Below are positions 33,842 to 46,612 of a DNA stretch of 64,000 nt, in pieces. Under the pieces are notes generated by a model. It was not told the origin of the DNA. It saw nothing but the letters and a program-made list of their open reading frames with translations, and ran no database searches. Made by a program: the position numbers and the translations under genes. Origin of the DNA: Acanthosepion esculentum (taxonomy: Eukaryota; Mollusca; Cephalopoda; Sepiida; Sepiidae). How positions within the stretch are numbered: the first letter of the stretch is position 1; each line of letters begins with the position of its first letter. Where the stretch lies: contig OZ038479.1 in assembly GCA_964036315.1 (NCBI GenBank), positions 60,006,246 through 60,070,245 on the forward strand, in the 5' to 3' direction.

Positions 33842-34990
33842 TTTAACACATTTTATTAAAGATTCTGTAAATGAATGTCTCTCGGGAAATGTTTTTCCTA
33901 TAAAATGAATCAAAATTCATATTTACCTGTTACCTGATAATAGAAATGATCTTATTTCATTCATGTACAAAAATACATCTCAAAATTTTCAGACACTGGC
34001 TTGTTTTGTTTGCATGCACAATGCTTTATCTGATCTGCATGAAATATAGATTATACTTTCTTTTGTACTGTATTTTTGCCATTGTGGTTTCAATGCAAAT
34101 TTGAATAAAAATGCAGATCTTACATTTCTGTTATGATTTCATAGATGTTTTTTTTTATTTTTTTTTTTTTATATAGGTATTCTGTGAAAATATAAATCCA
34201 GTAACTTCAAAACAATATGGTTTGCATGTAAACCTTTTTGTCATTATGTATCCTTGTTTAGACAATTTTTTGAGGCAGGTAGTTTAGAGCTACCTCATAT
34301 AATCCTATTATTGAAATAATAATAATTGTTTATTTCTCATCAAAATTTTTTTGTATAATAAAGGTAAAATAAAAATGCAGCAAGTCCAAAGAAAATAAAT
34401 TAAATAATAAACCTAAGTTAAATTTAAGTAAAGATTTCTTTTTAAAAAGACTAAATTGTTTAAGCCTATTCCAGCAAAGAGATTTTGCTATTAACTTGCC
34501 ACCAGTGAAAGGAAAGGTTTTTACATTTGTAGGGCCTCTTTTTGAATTCACCATATTAAACACATTTTATTAAATACCTTGAAAAATAAGTTCTGCAGGA
34601 AATATTTTGTTTATAAGAAGTAAGCCAGAAAGCATATTTACCAGTTCTTTAAAAGTATACATTTTATTTATGTATACAAGAGAATATACATCTCAACATT
34701 TTCAAACACTGACTAGTCATTGCTGCATTTTGAAACATAAATTATGAAATGACTTGCATGGAATTAGCATACATTATTTTTAATTTTTGCTTGTGTTTTC
34801 AATACAAATTTCAATGAAAATGCAGATCCTTACATTTCAGTTGTCATTTATAATTTATTGTGAAATAGTTTCAACACACAACCCTGATAATAATATGACT
34901 TGTATGTAAACGTTTATTTTCAAATGTGATATATGAAAGAAAGAGAATTGATTCACATGACTAAGCTTTATATGCAGTGTGTGTGTGTTT
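33842..34990 (-). repeat. Tandem ~720 bp duplication of ZF2 3' flank
   Basis: 33842-34260 and 34560-34920 share ACACATTTTATTAAA, ATACATCTCA and AAAATGCAGATC landmarks in order, offset about 718 bp. A third partial copy lies at 35640-35900, and the equivalent flank downstream of ZF3 is 48720-49330. They include remnants of fingers (TGAAAATGCAGATC is the minus-strand Cys/Phe part of a finger). Confidence 0.6.
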
Positions 34991-36328
34991 GTGGAAATTC
35001 CTTTGAAATTCAGTTCCATATAATTCACAAGAATTTGGTTTCACTCCAGTGTGCAGTTATATTTGTCTTCTTGGAAGTGAAGTATTTGGAAATGATGCAC
35101 TACAGATTTTACAGGAATATTGTTTCTCTCAGGTCGGTGAAAAAAATGTGATTTTTGTAAATCTCTTACATTTGCAAATGCTGACGCTCATACTCCCCAA
35201 GAATATAGTTTGTATCTAGTGTGTGTCAGTACATGGCAAAGTGAACATGACTTTAGTGGTAAAGAACAGTAACATATATGACAAGATTTCCAGTGTATGT
35301 TCACATATAAGGTACAAACCACAAAAATAAAAAAATATGGTTTATCTCTAGTCTGTGTTTGCATGTGATAGACCAATGTCCACTTTTCTGAAAAATGCAG
35401 ACCCACAAACTTCAAAAGAATACAGACTCTCTCTAGTATGAATTTGCATATGAAGCACTAAACTTGACTTACATGAAAATGCAGAGGCACAAACACCACA
35501 AGAATTTGTTTTTTTTCTTGTGTGTATTTGCATATGGCACAACAAAATTGACTTGTCTGGAAATGCAGATCCACAAGCTTCATAATTCACAATACAGTTT
35601 CTATTCTGTGGGTGTTTCCATATGATACACCAAATCTGACTTTGCTTCAATGAAAGAAATCAAAATTCATATTTACCAGATAATTGGTAATAGAAATGAT
35701 TTTATTTCATTCATGTATAAAAAAAATGAATCCCAAATTAAATTAATATACATTATATTTTATCTTCTAATATGTTTTTGCCTTTTGTTTTCAATGAAAA
35801 TACAGAAACATCTCAGTTGTGATTTTTACAGATGTCTACTTATATTTATATTTAGTGAAAATGTTGATTTTCTTCAGGATGTAATTGGGCATATCATATC
35901 AAACATGAAGAATGTTAAAATGCTGCATTACAAATTTAACAAAACTATGGTTTCTCTCCAGTGTGAGTTTGCATATTGTACACTAAAAGTGATTTCCATG
36001 AAAATGTACAACCACAAACTTCACAATATGGCTCCTCACAAGTGTGTATAGCATATGGTACACCAAATGTGACTTCTGGAAAAATGAAGATCCACAAATT
36101 TCACAAGAATATGGTTTCTCTCCCGTGTAAGTTTGCATGTGGGACACTAAATATAATTTCAGGGAAAATGCAGATCCAGACACTTCATAAGAATATGTTT
36201 ACTTCCCTGTGTGTATTCGCCTACAACCCCCACCAATATAACTTCTGTAAAAAAGTAGATCCACAAACTTCACAAGAATATGGATTCTCTCCAGTGTGAC
36301 ACTAAATTTAACAGAAAATGCAGATCCA
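34991..36328 (-). pseudogene. Decayed C2H2 fingers downstream of ZF2
   Basis: Finger periodicity continues on the minus strand in broken frames. 35983-36183 gives SGSAFSLKLYLVSHMQ and [18 protein letters not shown]. 35348-35650 gives YEACGSAFPDKSILLCHM and CGVCASAFSCKSSLVLHMQ. Further scraps occur near 35190-35250 and 35000-35060. Frameshifts, lost ligands and an inserted flank copy at 35640-35940 separate them. At least eight fingers can be counted, so the ancestral ORF was about twice the length of the surviving one. Confidence 0.7.
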
Positions 36329-37009
36329 CTAACTTCGTGAATATGTTTTCTCTAAAGTATGAGCTTGCATATGGGATACTAAATTTGACTTACGTGAAAA
36401 TGCAGATCCACAAACTTCACAAGAATGTGGTTTTTCTCCAGTGTGTGTTAGCATATGGCGTACCAAATCTGACTTCTGTGAAGATGTAGATCCACAAATT
36501 TCGCAATAATAGGGTTTCACTTTAGTGTGTGTTTGCATATGACGCACTAAGTTTGCTTTTTCTACAAATGCAGATCCACAAACTTCACAAGAATATGGTT
36601 TTTCTCCAGTGTGAGTTCGCACATGGCGTACCAAATTTGAATTACGTGAAAATTCACAGCCACAAATTTCACAAGAATATGGTTTCTCTCCAGTGTGTGT
36701 TAGCATATGGTATACTAAATGTGACTTCTGAGAAAATGCAGATTCACAAATTTCACAAGAATGTGGTTTCTCTCCTGTATGTGCTCGCACATGATTCACT
36801 AAAATTGATTTACTTGAAAATGCAGATCCACAAACTTCACAAGAATATGGTTTCTCTCCAGTATGTGTTCGCATATGGGATACCAAATGTGACTTTTGTG
36901 AAAATGCAAATCCACAAATTTTACAAGAATGTGGTTTTTCTTTAGTGTGTATATGCATAGCACCACAAAGTTCCAAAGAATATGGTTTATCTCTAATGTT
37001 TGTATACAT
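36329..37009 (-). CDS. C2H2 zinc-finger protein ZF2, 7 fingers, decaying
   Basis: A 226-codon ORF with seven complete 28-residue fingers, from CKICGFAFSQKSHLVSHM to CEVCGSAFSRKSNLVSHM. Finger six reads GSTSSQ, losing the structural Phe, and the seventh has a degenerate linker (TLEKTYSRS) before the stop. The ORF start is in a truncated finger (SLELCGAMHIH), so the true N-terminus is probably lost. If expressed it would be a DNA-binding nuclear protein. The damage at both ends and the broken fingers downstream suggest it is becoming a pseudogene. Confidence 0.65.
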   Translation of the reverse strand: MYTNIRDKPYSLELCGAMHIHTKEKPHSCKICGFAFSQKSHLVSHMRTHTGEKPYSCEVCGSAFSSKSILVNHVRAHTGEKPHSCEICESAFSQKSHLVYHMLTHTGEKPYSCEICGCEFSRNSNLVRHVRTHTGEKPYSCEVCGSAFVEKANLVRHMQTHTKVKPYYCEICGSTSSQKSDLVRHMLTHTGEKPHSCEVCGSAFSRKSNLVSHMQAHTLEKTYSRS

Positions 37010-37399
37010 GGTTCATCAAAAAAGATATTTGCATAAAGGAGGACTCATATAATTCACAATACAGTTTTGTCAATGTGTTGCTATATGTCGCACTAAATTT
37101 GACTTCACTCAATAGATTTGCACACATCACAAGAATATGATTTTGCTCCAATGTTTGCTCCTCTGTAAGCTTAAATTGTTTCTTTTAGAAAAAGCAAACC
37201 ACACATTTCACAAATACATTTCTTGTAGGTTAACATTTACTGTCATGCATTTGAAAATGTAGATAAAGAACATTTACATGAAGATTGTAGCATATATTTC
37301 TGTGTTCTTGATAGAATATCAAGAGGCTTCTCGTTTCATTTAAATTCCCAATAATAGTAGTTTTCATGTATGTCATGATTATCTGTACGGCCAAAACAT
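37010..37399 (-). other. 5' part of ZF2 exon, from splice acceptor
   Basis: Minus-strand acceptor TTACTTTTCATTCACAG ends at 37400. The exon opens ATGTTTTGGCCGTAC and stops after six codons. Between here and the fingers are further finger scraps with stops. Same arrangement as ZF1 and ZF3. Confidence 0.5.
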
Positions 37400-37900
37400 C
37401 TGTGAATGAAAAGTAACAAAGGATAAATTAGCAAAAACAGTGACTTATATAGGAAATCAGTTTATAATGTAATATGTACATGTAGTTCAATAATAATTTA
37501 TTCTGGCACAGGGATAAACTAATGCAGCAATTAAAATCAAATATAATGCAGTTAGCTGATAGTCTATGAAAGAAGATTACTTAAACATCAAACTTTGTTC
37601 AATATATAAATGGTTCTTTCAGCACAAAGATCTATGAAAAGAAATGTAATAATTTTCATATCTATAAAAACTTTATTTCCTGTTTCTTTGGATATGAATA
37701 CCATTGAAGATGAGTTTGCAAATTTTATGCTACAGTAATGTACTCCCCACTAATCTTACCAACATTAATCGTTGAAATATTTCTTTCTTGGAAGAAGCAT
37801 AGTTACTGACAATAAATGAACTAAATGCTTTGTGTAACATGATGTAAGAAGTCCCATGCATCTATACAAAATACTGACCAATCATTACATATAAAAAAGA
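37400..37900 (-). repeat. Conserved upstream block of ZF2
   Basis: Aligns with 19131-19700 and 51683-52030, including GCAGTTAGCTGATAGTCTATG, AACTTTGTTCAAT and CACAAAGATCTATGAAAA. Closer to the ZF3 copy than to the ZF1 copy by eye. Confidence 0.7.
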
Positions 37901-38999
37901 AGCATTCCTGAAAGAGCATTCTTCAAAAAATAAAAACAATATTCCTTCATTCTTCATGAAAAAGCAATGTGATTCAGAGACTTACAACTTAGAGAATCCA
38001 ATTGCATAATGTATCATTAGTTGTAAAATATAAAATCCATTAGAAAATATTTTGAAAAAAAAATGACTTTTTAAATATCTGCTAAACACTCATTTTGGCA
38101 CTACTTAAGGAGACTGGTCCACTCATAAAAAAATAAGACAAAATTTGTTATTTGGTAAATAATTTTTGTAGATTAGCATACTTTTGACCACAACACTTGT
38201 CAGAAATAAAAAAAATATTAATTAGTTGTCAATTTAGAAAGGGGTCCTATTCATCATAATAATGCAGTGTAAAATTGCTCCCTGACATCAAATTTTGTAT
38301 ACATATATCATTGATATCCATGCACTGATTTTTTTTAGATGATTTTTCAGAATCTTTAAAAATTTGTTTTTGTTTTACTTAACATTGTGTACTAATTATT
38401 TATCTGAAAAGAATACATGGATACATATTTTTTGTAATTTATGTAACCCCCCCCCCACACACACACACACCAAAGTAAGATTAATTATATTTTGAAAACA
38501 ATCTAGATAAATTTGAAAATACCCCATCCTCTCAACATTCTTAAACTATTCTTCAGAAATAGAGAGAATGATTTGGTTTTATTTATCTGTGGAAATATTT
38601 GGCGAGAAATGACTAGAGATCATGAAACTGATAGGGTCAAGAATTGATCACATGCCATATCGAGGAGTGCATTGCATTTTATTTTGGGGGCACAAAATTC
38701 CCTTTGCTATTATTGTAACAAGTGATGATTAGAATTTTAATAAAGTATGAAAGTGGATTTTCTTCACTTGAGAATTAATGACAAACATCATTTATTTATA
38801 AGAAAGCTTATTTCATATTTACAAGATTATGAAAATGAGTGAACCAACTAAAATGAAATATTTCTTATTTACCATTTTATAAAGAAATAAATATGAAAAT
38901 AAATTTTTTGTTCATAAATTTATAAAATTTCTGTGAACAAGAAAATTTGAACACATTATGAAGAGTAACTGTAATTATAAGAAAATACATTTTCCAGGT
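37901..38999. other. AT-rich, no gene seen
   Basis: Contains a C8-10 run merging into (CA)n at 38447-38471. Nothing else recognised. Confidence 0.4.
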
Positions 39000-41347
39000 T
39001 TTTCTTTCAAAAGCTCCCACAACATGAATTCACTAAGTTGAGAGTATCTCATATATTTTGATAATTTTGTCATTTTTTTTATAAATTTTTACATAAAAAT
39101 TTTTCCTTTCAAATTTTTTATAAAATGGTAAATAATAAATCTTTAAAAAGTAAAAATATCACATTGTACTTGGTTTACATATGTTTGTAATCTTGTAAAT
39201 AAATATTGTTGAGAGTCAGAAATGAATACAGTAGATACCTCCAAATAAATATCATATGTAAAGTTTAAAATTAATTTTTTAAAATGAAAATTTTTTCTTC
39301 AGGCTTTTATTTTAGTTTTAATTTTAAGCTGCTACATTGGAAGGAGTTTTGTTTTGAAATAGCTAAAAATCACTGATTTAAGCACCATTTCTAGCCATCT
39401 GTTAGCACAATATAATTCTCTTTATTACAAAATCATTCAAAAATAAAATATACTTTTCTGAAACTTTATTTGAGAAATATTAGCCGATTTATATTTTAAT
39501 TAATCTGATTTGAAGCAAATATTATTTTCAGTTTAAAATATTGCAGAAATGCATTTTTTAACAAGGAGGTAATTGTTTATTTAAGAGGGTGACAGCTTGA
39601 CTGACAGCTGGAATTTCATCTAATTTTTTTCCTATGGGGACATATCTGTAAAAATTACTTGAGCTATATAATGTGAATGCCTATTTTATATATTAAATTA
39701 CTACCCAGTAATCTTAAAAATTTACAAAAATATTCTCCATAAACTAATGTTTTAATGAAATTTAGGCTCTATAATTTACTATAATTATCACTCATATTTT
39801 CTGATAATGTCATGTATGGGTATCCATATTTATAAAAATTGACACATTTATTCACACAAAAATAAATTAAAAACAAATTCTTTTAAAAATAATTGGGGTT
39901 GATGAATTGTACTAAACTTTTCCACTTATGATAAATAAAAATAGTTTTAATCTGATAACAATATGACTTAACCATTACAAATTTATACAGAAGATACAAG
40001 ATTTAAAAATTTATAAATTATTCTAATTAAAATTAAAAAAAAAAATTGAAAGAATTTTCATCAAAAAAAAATTTTTTTGTAAGACAATACTGTCCATAAT
40101 ATATTTTATTCATAAAATGAATTAAAAGCTTTTTTAATTGAATAATGTCTTAGTTTTATTGTATTTTTTATTTCATGATTCAAAGCAAATTTTCTGTAGG
40201 TGTGTGTGTGTGTGGGGGGGGTTCCTGCTTTTTGTATATTGTTGAAATTCTAAAAGGAGTTCTGATTAACTAATATAAACATTAAGTGGTACAAATATTC
40301 ATTTCATGAGATTAATCAAGTGCAGGATAACAGAAGTAAAAATTGTTTTAATGGATATTTAAAAAAACATTTCTAAAATAATTTGTGAATAAGTCCTGAA
40401 AGTTTTCATTAAAATCAATTATTTGATTTTTGTAAAAATTTCCAAATCAATGTGTTTTTCATTGCAAAAAAAACAACAAAAAAACACTACTACAATTTCT
40501 TATACCAATCTTAAGTGTCCCTTCCATTTACGCAAAAAAAAAAGAAAGAAAAAAAAGAAAAGGTATTTAACCAAAATTTCAATGTTCTAAAAAGGATAAG
40601 AAGCATAATTTAATAATCAAAAAATCCTTTGTTTTTATTAAGTTTGAGCATTTTTTCGTCATGGTATGCACATTTTTCAGCGAATCTGTAGAAGTAAAGA
40701 GTAACCTAATGTCAAGGAAAAATGTAATTCTGTCAACAAAGATTGCATTTTACAACAAAATTCATCGATTTATTTATTATTATTATTTTTCCTAAACAAA
40801 TAGATTTTGCAATCAGACTTCCTAAAAAAAACTTTTGAAAACACTGAGACGAATCAAGTGGAAATATATTGCATTTTAGAACAAAATTCACCGATTTATT
40901 TATTATTTTTAAAATTTGCTAAGTAACAAATAGTTTTTTCTGTTTTTGTAGTTAGATACTTTCTAAACAAACTTTTGAAAACAAGACAGACGAATCAAGT
41001 GGAAATAGTAGCCATCGAATCTACAAAGTTTTTATTTTTTAAAACGATTCGTGATTTTTTTTTTTTTTTACCAACAAAAGCAATCATTTTTTAAACGGCT
41101 GCTAATGATTCAAAATGATTTTGGAAAGAAAATTGCAAAAATCAAATAATTTCAGCATTTTTAATTCTTTTTTTTTCACTCTCTACAACAGGGAATCTGA
41201 AAACTTGAAGCAGCGTAATTGAACGAATGACAACAAAATATATATATTTTTGCCTAAATAAATAGTAAAATCATTTCAGACAAATTCTGGTAATGCCATC
41301 AAGCAAAATTTAATTTTTAATCAAAATTATTTGACAAAATTATTTAC
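39000..41347. repeat. AT-rich repeat modules, ZF unit 3 intron
   Basis: 39650-40200 is a forward copy of the 10490-11090 module. 40560-40690 is a foldback-arm copy. 40740-40920 holds two related tandem pieces (TTCA(C/T)CGATTTATTTATTATT). No coding potential. Confidence 0.65.
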
Positions 41348-41353
41348 ACTTAC

Positions 41354-41735
41354 TTTTCAAACTAGAAAATGCAACAAAACGTGATGGTTTCTTCGTGTTC
41401 AAATGATTTATTTTTTGGTAATTTGATTTGCTCAACCTACTCGATTTTTGTTCAGTTCATATAATAATGTCGAAGATAAAACGAATGACTCACAGGAAGA
41501 CTTAAAAATAGAAAAACACGATACAAACGTGAAGTTATTTATTTATTTATTTTTTAATATTTCGCTTGATAACGTAAGACAATAGAAACTAAGCGGTGTT
41601 AGACAAGATTTGGTTCTTTGTGTTTTTACAAAACTTAGATTTTCTTGGCATTTACGGAGCAAAATCATTAAAAATATGCATGAAGCTTCTACACGGCCAA
41701 TGAAGATTTTGTTGATATGTCACTATTGCCGTGTC
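41354..41735 (-). other. Candidate leader exon, ZF unit 3 (for ZF2)
   Basis: Minus-strand donor GTAAGT at 41353-41348. The exon side has AGTTTGAAAA before the donor, CGATGTTATTATATG-like, GGTGTTAGACAAGATTTGG and TTCTTGGCATTTAC landmarks shared with the other three copies. Homology stops at about 41735, where a different dispersed repeat begins, so the upstream part was replaced. Non-coding. Confidence 0.45.
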
Positions 41736-41739
41736 CATA

Positions 41740-42020
41740 AAGAAATACATTGAAAAAAATAATTATACTGTTAATGTGTAGTGTCCATAAAAATTTAAGT
41801 AAATAAAAAATATTGTCAAAAATAATTATAACAATTACTTATAATTAACATTAATTCACTCATCATAAACCAATGAGAATCGACCCCACTTTTGTTCTCT
41901 ACACACACACACACACAAACACGTGACATGCTCACTATTGGACAAGCAGTCAACATGTACAGGCCGTCAACACGCGCAACAACGAAAATTTCGGCTCCTT
42001 TTCTTTTTTCAGGCCATATC
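41740..42020 (+). repeat. Dispersed repeat, copy of 27690-27945
   Basis: Shares CCATAAAGAAATACAT, CCAATGAGAATC, GTGACAT, TATTGGACAAGCAGTCAACA and TTTCAGGCCAT in order with the copy at 27.7 kb. A short CA run is inserted here. Confidence 0.7.
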
Positions 42021-42059
42021 ACTTTCGAATTAAACCTTTGTTCTTTCTTCTTAATAATA

Positions 42060-42830
42060 GAATAAAAATTTCGACACTAAAACTTTGTTTTTATTAAGTT
42101 TGGTGCGATTTTCATCATGGTATGGTCATTTTTAGTGAATCTTTGGAGCTACATATTTTATTTTAGTTTTATTCTCAAACTAATAGATTACACTGAAGAC
42201 TTCTAACAAGCAAAATATTTTACTATATTTCAAAATGATTCTAAATTAATTGGAATTTTATGTGGGGGGAATCGCTAAAAATCTTTGATGTTGGCAGTTC
42301 TGTTGACAGTCTGATGTTTGGGCAATTTACTTTTTCCACAGTGGACATATCTGTAAAAATTACTTGTGGAATTGAGCACCAATTTTTATATAATTTTTAA
42401 CTAAATCTTAAAAATTTAAGAAAACATTTTAATTTAATAAACTGTTGAATTCTAGGTACTTTGACTTTAACTTTACTATAATTATCGCTCTTATTTTTTG
42501 ATAATGTCATGTATGGACATCAGTATTTACAAAAAGAAATCGGTTTTATACATGCGCAAAGAAACTTCAAAATCATTTTTAAAAATACTGTTGGTTGCTG
42601 AATTGTAGTAAACCTTTCCATTTATAATTAACAAGTATAGCTTTTACTTAATAATAACATCACCTAATTAATACAGAATTTTAAAAGATGTAAAACTTTA
42701 TAAATTATGATAATTAAAATTTTTAATAAATGAAAACAATTCTTGTAAAAATTCATTGTTCATCAAAAAATGTTTATCTTAAGACGAGTATCCATAATAT
42801 GTCTTATTCGTAAAAACAATTAAAGTTTTA
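42060..42830 (+). repeat. Foldback arm plus AT-rich module
   Basis: 42070-42150 is a foldback-arm copy (ACTTTGTTTTTATTAAGTTT, TCATCATGGTATGG). 42340-42830 is a forward copy of the 10490-11010 module with TTATCGCTCTTATTTTTTG and GTCATGTATGGACA intact. No gene. Confidence 0.7.
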
Positions 42831-42978
42831 TCTGAAGAAGAAACTGTTAGCCATTCAATGTGTAAAATGATAAGACCTTGCTACCAGTCTAGTCTTAAAT
42901 TCACAAAGTCTAGGTGCCAAAGTGAAAAGCTCATCATATTAATTAGCATGAAAATACTTATAGAAAAGGCACAAGGAA

Positions 42979-43650
42979 GCTATGTTATGGCAGTGAAAAT
43001 GTGAAACCAAAATGCCAGACCAAGAATCTCTAAATATATAACAGAAGCACAAGAACAGATGTGGCAGCAATATTCAATGCACAGATGAATGGTATACTTA
43101 TAAATGTACAAGATAGATTCTGGCAAGAAAAATTGTCTAGTATGATACATTGAACCTATTTTCCTAGCAGTAGATTTAGCAACTGATTCAATATATTTTG
43201 TCCACTTCATGCCAGCAGAAAATATTAGCTGAGAAGTTGTAAGGAGTCAGTCACATGGATATTAGCATCAGCCATGCTGATGGAAGGCAAAAAAGGTTCC
43301 TTAAGATGATTAAAAGTGTGAAGTTTTGTTTTGATGGGGTTAAAATTAATGAGCCATTTCTTGCTCTGGTTAACAACAAAATGTAATTTTTGAGATAAGC
43401 TGCCAATTTGATCTTATTGAACCTATCACACTTACAATTAAGACAAGGAGTAAAAGTTGTGTCATCAGCATACATATTGAGCTGAGAACTGATATCAGGA
43501 AGATCATTAATGAAAATTAGGAACAACAGAGGTCAAAGTATGACACATAATGCAAAAGAGTAGCTGTTCAAGATATTTTCTGATATCAGAGGAAAAACTC
43601 ATCCAACAACTTGTGAAGTAAACCAGCATACAGAACCCTCTCAAATGCCT
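42979..43650 (-). pseudogene. LINE reverse transcriptase remnant (CR1/Jockey-like)
   Basis: On the minus strand the pieces FERVLYAGLLHKLLDEF, then LFLIFINDLPDISSQLNMYADD (catalytic box MYADD at about 43465), and finally WTKYIESVAKSTARKIGSM, SPESILYIYKYTI and IEYCCHI appear in order. These are the palm and the post-palm 'YI..IA....RK.G.......F' region of CR1/Jockey-type LINEs. At least three frameshifts are present. Truncated at both ends. Confidence 0.8.
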
Positions 43651-44159
43651 TTAAGATATATTTTTGTTGGAAAAACTTGCTGTGAGCAATAATTTTTTCA
43701 TTACTCCATGTTTTCATCTTTCCAGTACTTGCTGCTCTATACATTAGCACAAACATTCATCCTGGCAAAGAGCAGATTTTCTGTTCTCTAATTTCTTTGA
43801 TCATTTTAGGCCTAATTATAACATCAGCAAAATTTCAATGTAACCATTCCTATCTTGTTTCTTAGCATTCATTTCTGATAGATTTGTTTGATAATATTAA
43901 AAAAACAGTGCAATTTCTTTGAATTATTTCTTGTGATCCACTTGTCTTTTATTCCTCAGGCTGATTCTTTTGCTGCAAATTGAATCACTGGAGGGTGGGG
44001 AGAGGTCATATTATAGTTGAGACATTGCTTTGGGGTTCTTTAATTTTTTTTATTTTAGTATCATGGTGGTAGGGGGTTGATCAGTGAGTGCTTACTCAAG
44101 CTTTCAGGTATAAAATTGAGTTTCTACATAGCTTAGAAATGAAAATATATGGAAAAGTA
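43651..44159. other. No gene seen
   Basis: Mixed-composition non-coding sequence; possible further LINE debris at the left end. Confidence 0.3.
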
Positions 44160-44521
44160 GAAATTATTACTAACATTAATTTCAGTTAAGCATAAGTTGT
44201 TTCAAGAGCCTCCATCTGTAACATTATACTGGTAACTGCCTTGTCAGCCATTTATGTACAAGGAAATTTATCATGGGTCATTTTATCAGTGGGTAACATT
44301 TTCTTAGCACCTTTATTTTCAATGGGCAAATAAATATTATGTGAAAATCAAGTATTATATGAAACTATTTTCAGTAGAGCCTAAGATGATTCAAGAATCC
44401 TCCATATCTAATATCATATTGACAACTCGCTTGTAACCATTCATGAACAAGGAAACTTATCATGTTCTCAGCTCCTCTATTTTGAAAAGACAAAATAGCA
44501 AAGATTATTATGTGAAAAATC
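44160..44521 (+). repeat. ~185 bp tandem duplication
   Basis: 44160-44349 and 44350-44521 share TTTTCAGT..AGC.TAAG, TCAAGA.CCTCCAT, AACAAGGAAA.TTATCATG and ATTATGTGAAAA in order. Two units only. Confidence 0.6.
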
Positions 44522-44949
44522 TATTCATTTAAGGAAAATAAAATGAGTAATGTATAGATGACAAAATTGATGAAATCTTTTATTCCCAATATTTTAATGA
44601 GTTTACATAAAAGATTGATACAAAACTAAAACCATATACCAATTAAAATACATCAACTGTAAAATGAAAACTTAATCAACAAGCAAACTCCTGCATTTTC
44701 TTTCAGTATAGTTGCAAGGAGTTTGCAGAGAGAACATTGGCTATTTTTAAATAATTTATTTTTATTTTTCTAAGAAACTAGTAACTTGGACCATTGCTAA
44801 TGTAAAAGTGAGAGGATAGAAAAATAGTGTTGATGTAAAAGTTGTCAGGGGATACTAAGATCAAATCAGTAAGTTTAACACATAATAAAACAAGGTTACA
44901 AGTTGTTTATAATCTTGTAAATTTTGTGAAAGTGAAAAAGGTGTGTAAG
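44522..44949. other. AT-rich, no gene seen
   Basis: No features recognised. Confidence 0.4.
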
Positions 44950-45054
44950 AAATGGATGTACCAGAATTGCTGATGGCTGCCATTGATAGACTGTTGTGGA
45001 AAAGAGTTAAATGGCTTCTGCAATCAGATTTGCCCTACAATTACAAAAGTCAAC

Positions 45055-45092
<38 letters not shown>

Positions 45093-45098
45093 TTTTCC
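44950..45098 (+). pseudogene. 3' end of a LINE with (GAT)n tail
   Basis: The frame MDVPELLMAAIDRLLWKR followed by a SDLPYN segment resembles the very C-terminus of several invertebrate LINE ORF2s (a 'L..AA.DR..W' block), which typically run straight into a (GAT)n tail, as here. Only about 100 bp of the element remains. The short length keeps confidence moderate. Confidence 0.5.
45057..45090 (+). repeat. (GAT)n microsatellite
   Basis: Eleven GAT/ATG units. In frame they give an Asp or Met run that is not a protein feature. Confidence 0.95.
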
Positions 45099-45185
45099 TT
45101 ACTTTTCAATGATTTTATTTTTTTGCAAGATCAAAACTGTTTTTTGTCTTATGAAACAAACTGCCAACATCTTGTCAATGTAGTG

Positions 45186-46060
45186 AATCAGCCATGACCT
45201 TGGCCTCAAAAGCTGGACCTACTCTTCTAAGAAAGAAAAAGAAAATGACCCTAGTATCTAAAATTTATGCTAATAATGTCAGAGTAGAATAATTTTCTGA
45301 TCATTTTTATGCAGAAGAAAATGTGTTATTTTGCAAATTCTCTCTCCATAGTATTGACATTTTTAGGGTTGACAATCAAAGAACACATCAAATCAAAAAT
45401 CCATTTGACAAAAAAGTAATCTCTACTGAAACAGGTGCAGGATAATTCAGTCCTTCATTTTTAAAAAATGTGCACTTTGTCTGACATCCTCCTATAAAAA
45501 AATTGACAAAATGTGGCCATCAATAGTAAAGCATTGCAAGGAAGGTGGTACTATTTAAAATATCAATTGTGTTAGGCAACATCATCTACCCAAATTGTTT
45601 GTGACTTTGCTGTCCTGAAAGCCAAGATTGCTAATCAATCTCTCAGCATCATAACAGATGAAACAATTAACTGTTGTGACTACAGAATCTTGAATGTGAT
45701 TGCAAGCATTTGTGAGAATTATTTTTTATTGATGTTATAAACCTAACACAATGCAATCATCAAACTATATAAGTCAAGCATGCATCCGAGCCATAACTCA
45801 CCTTGGTATTGCATTTGTAACAGATCTTGCAGCCTATTGTAAAAAGACTTATCAGGAAATTTTACCAAATGTCATTGTTAACAGTTACCATGTGTCATGC
45901 TTTACATACATTTTAAATCTTGTTGAAGTATTTTCACAATGGCCAGAATTTGATAATGTTAGCCAGCTCACTACTTTTATCAAGTCATCCTTTTTTAAAA
46001 AGCTTAGCTGCAAACAGAGATACTTAAGGCTCCTTGCCTAAGGAACAAGTGAAAGTTTCA
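45186..46060 (+). pseudogene. Decayed hAT-like transposase
   Basis: Starts TLASKAGPTLLRKK..., then FSDHFYAEENVLFCKFSLHS (a degenerate BED-type zinc-binding start). Next come RQHHLPKLFV, TDETINCCDYRILNVIASIC holding the first acidic catalytic block, and the 96-codon piece at 45751-46041 with SYHVSCFTYILNLVEVF, the 'C..H.LNL' type block. Stops and frameshifts interrupt it. It seems unrelated at the sequence level to the hAT copy at 16.4 kb. Confidence 0.65.
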
Positions 46061-46261
46061 CTCTGCTGGCAGCAACTATTCCTGGTTTAATGCAGCTAAA
46101 TATTACTCATCCACTGTATAGTTTTATGAAGGATAAGCAAGAAAAGAGCCGTGGACAGGATTCTAGAATTAGTAGATAATGGTCAACTAAATCATGCATT
46201 CTATACACACCAAATTAACTACCAAAGTAGCCCAAGTTAGTTCAAGGTGCAGACAGCCATG

Positions 46262-46612
46262 GATGGGATAATTCTATTTTTTTATTTTTACGAATGTTCA
46301 CCTAATACAAGGCCCAAGAGCCACTCAAGGGAGTTACTCTGTGGAGTTCTATTAGCATAAGAAAGTACAAGAAGTGAAGTTCTCAGGTAATGCAGGAGAG
46401 ATAACAGCTAACTCTAGATTTAAGAGGTCAAGATTTAATTAGTAAAGAACATTTCAGACTTCAATCAAAGATATTATACATATATTAAGGAAGTAGACTT
46501 TAGAAGGAACTAGAAGCCCAATCCTAAACAGGAAACAAGGGATGAACCTCTACTGTTCAAAAGATCAGAGAGGAGTATAAACTGGATGATAGTTGAACCT
46601 ACCAACTCTTGA
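46262..46612 (-). mobile_element. tRNA-derived SINE (minus strand)
   Basis: On the minus strand the head has AGAGTTGGTAGGTTCAACTA, whose GGTTCAACT resembles a pol III B box, and the body ends in a T-rich plus-strand stretch (poly-A side) at 46262-46290. The body matches the better preserved copy at 53996-54565. Similar to octopus tRNA-derived SINEs in layout. Confidence 0.6.

Noticed and set aside
44952..45197. Poly-Asp protein
   Set aside because: The Asp run is a (GAT)n tail after a LINE-like 3' end.
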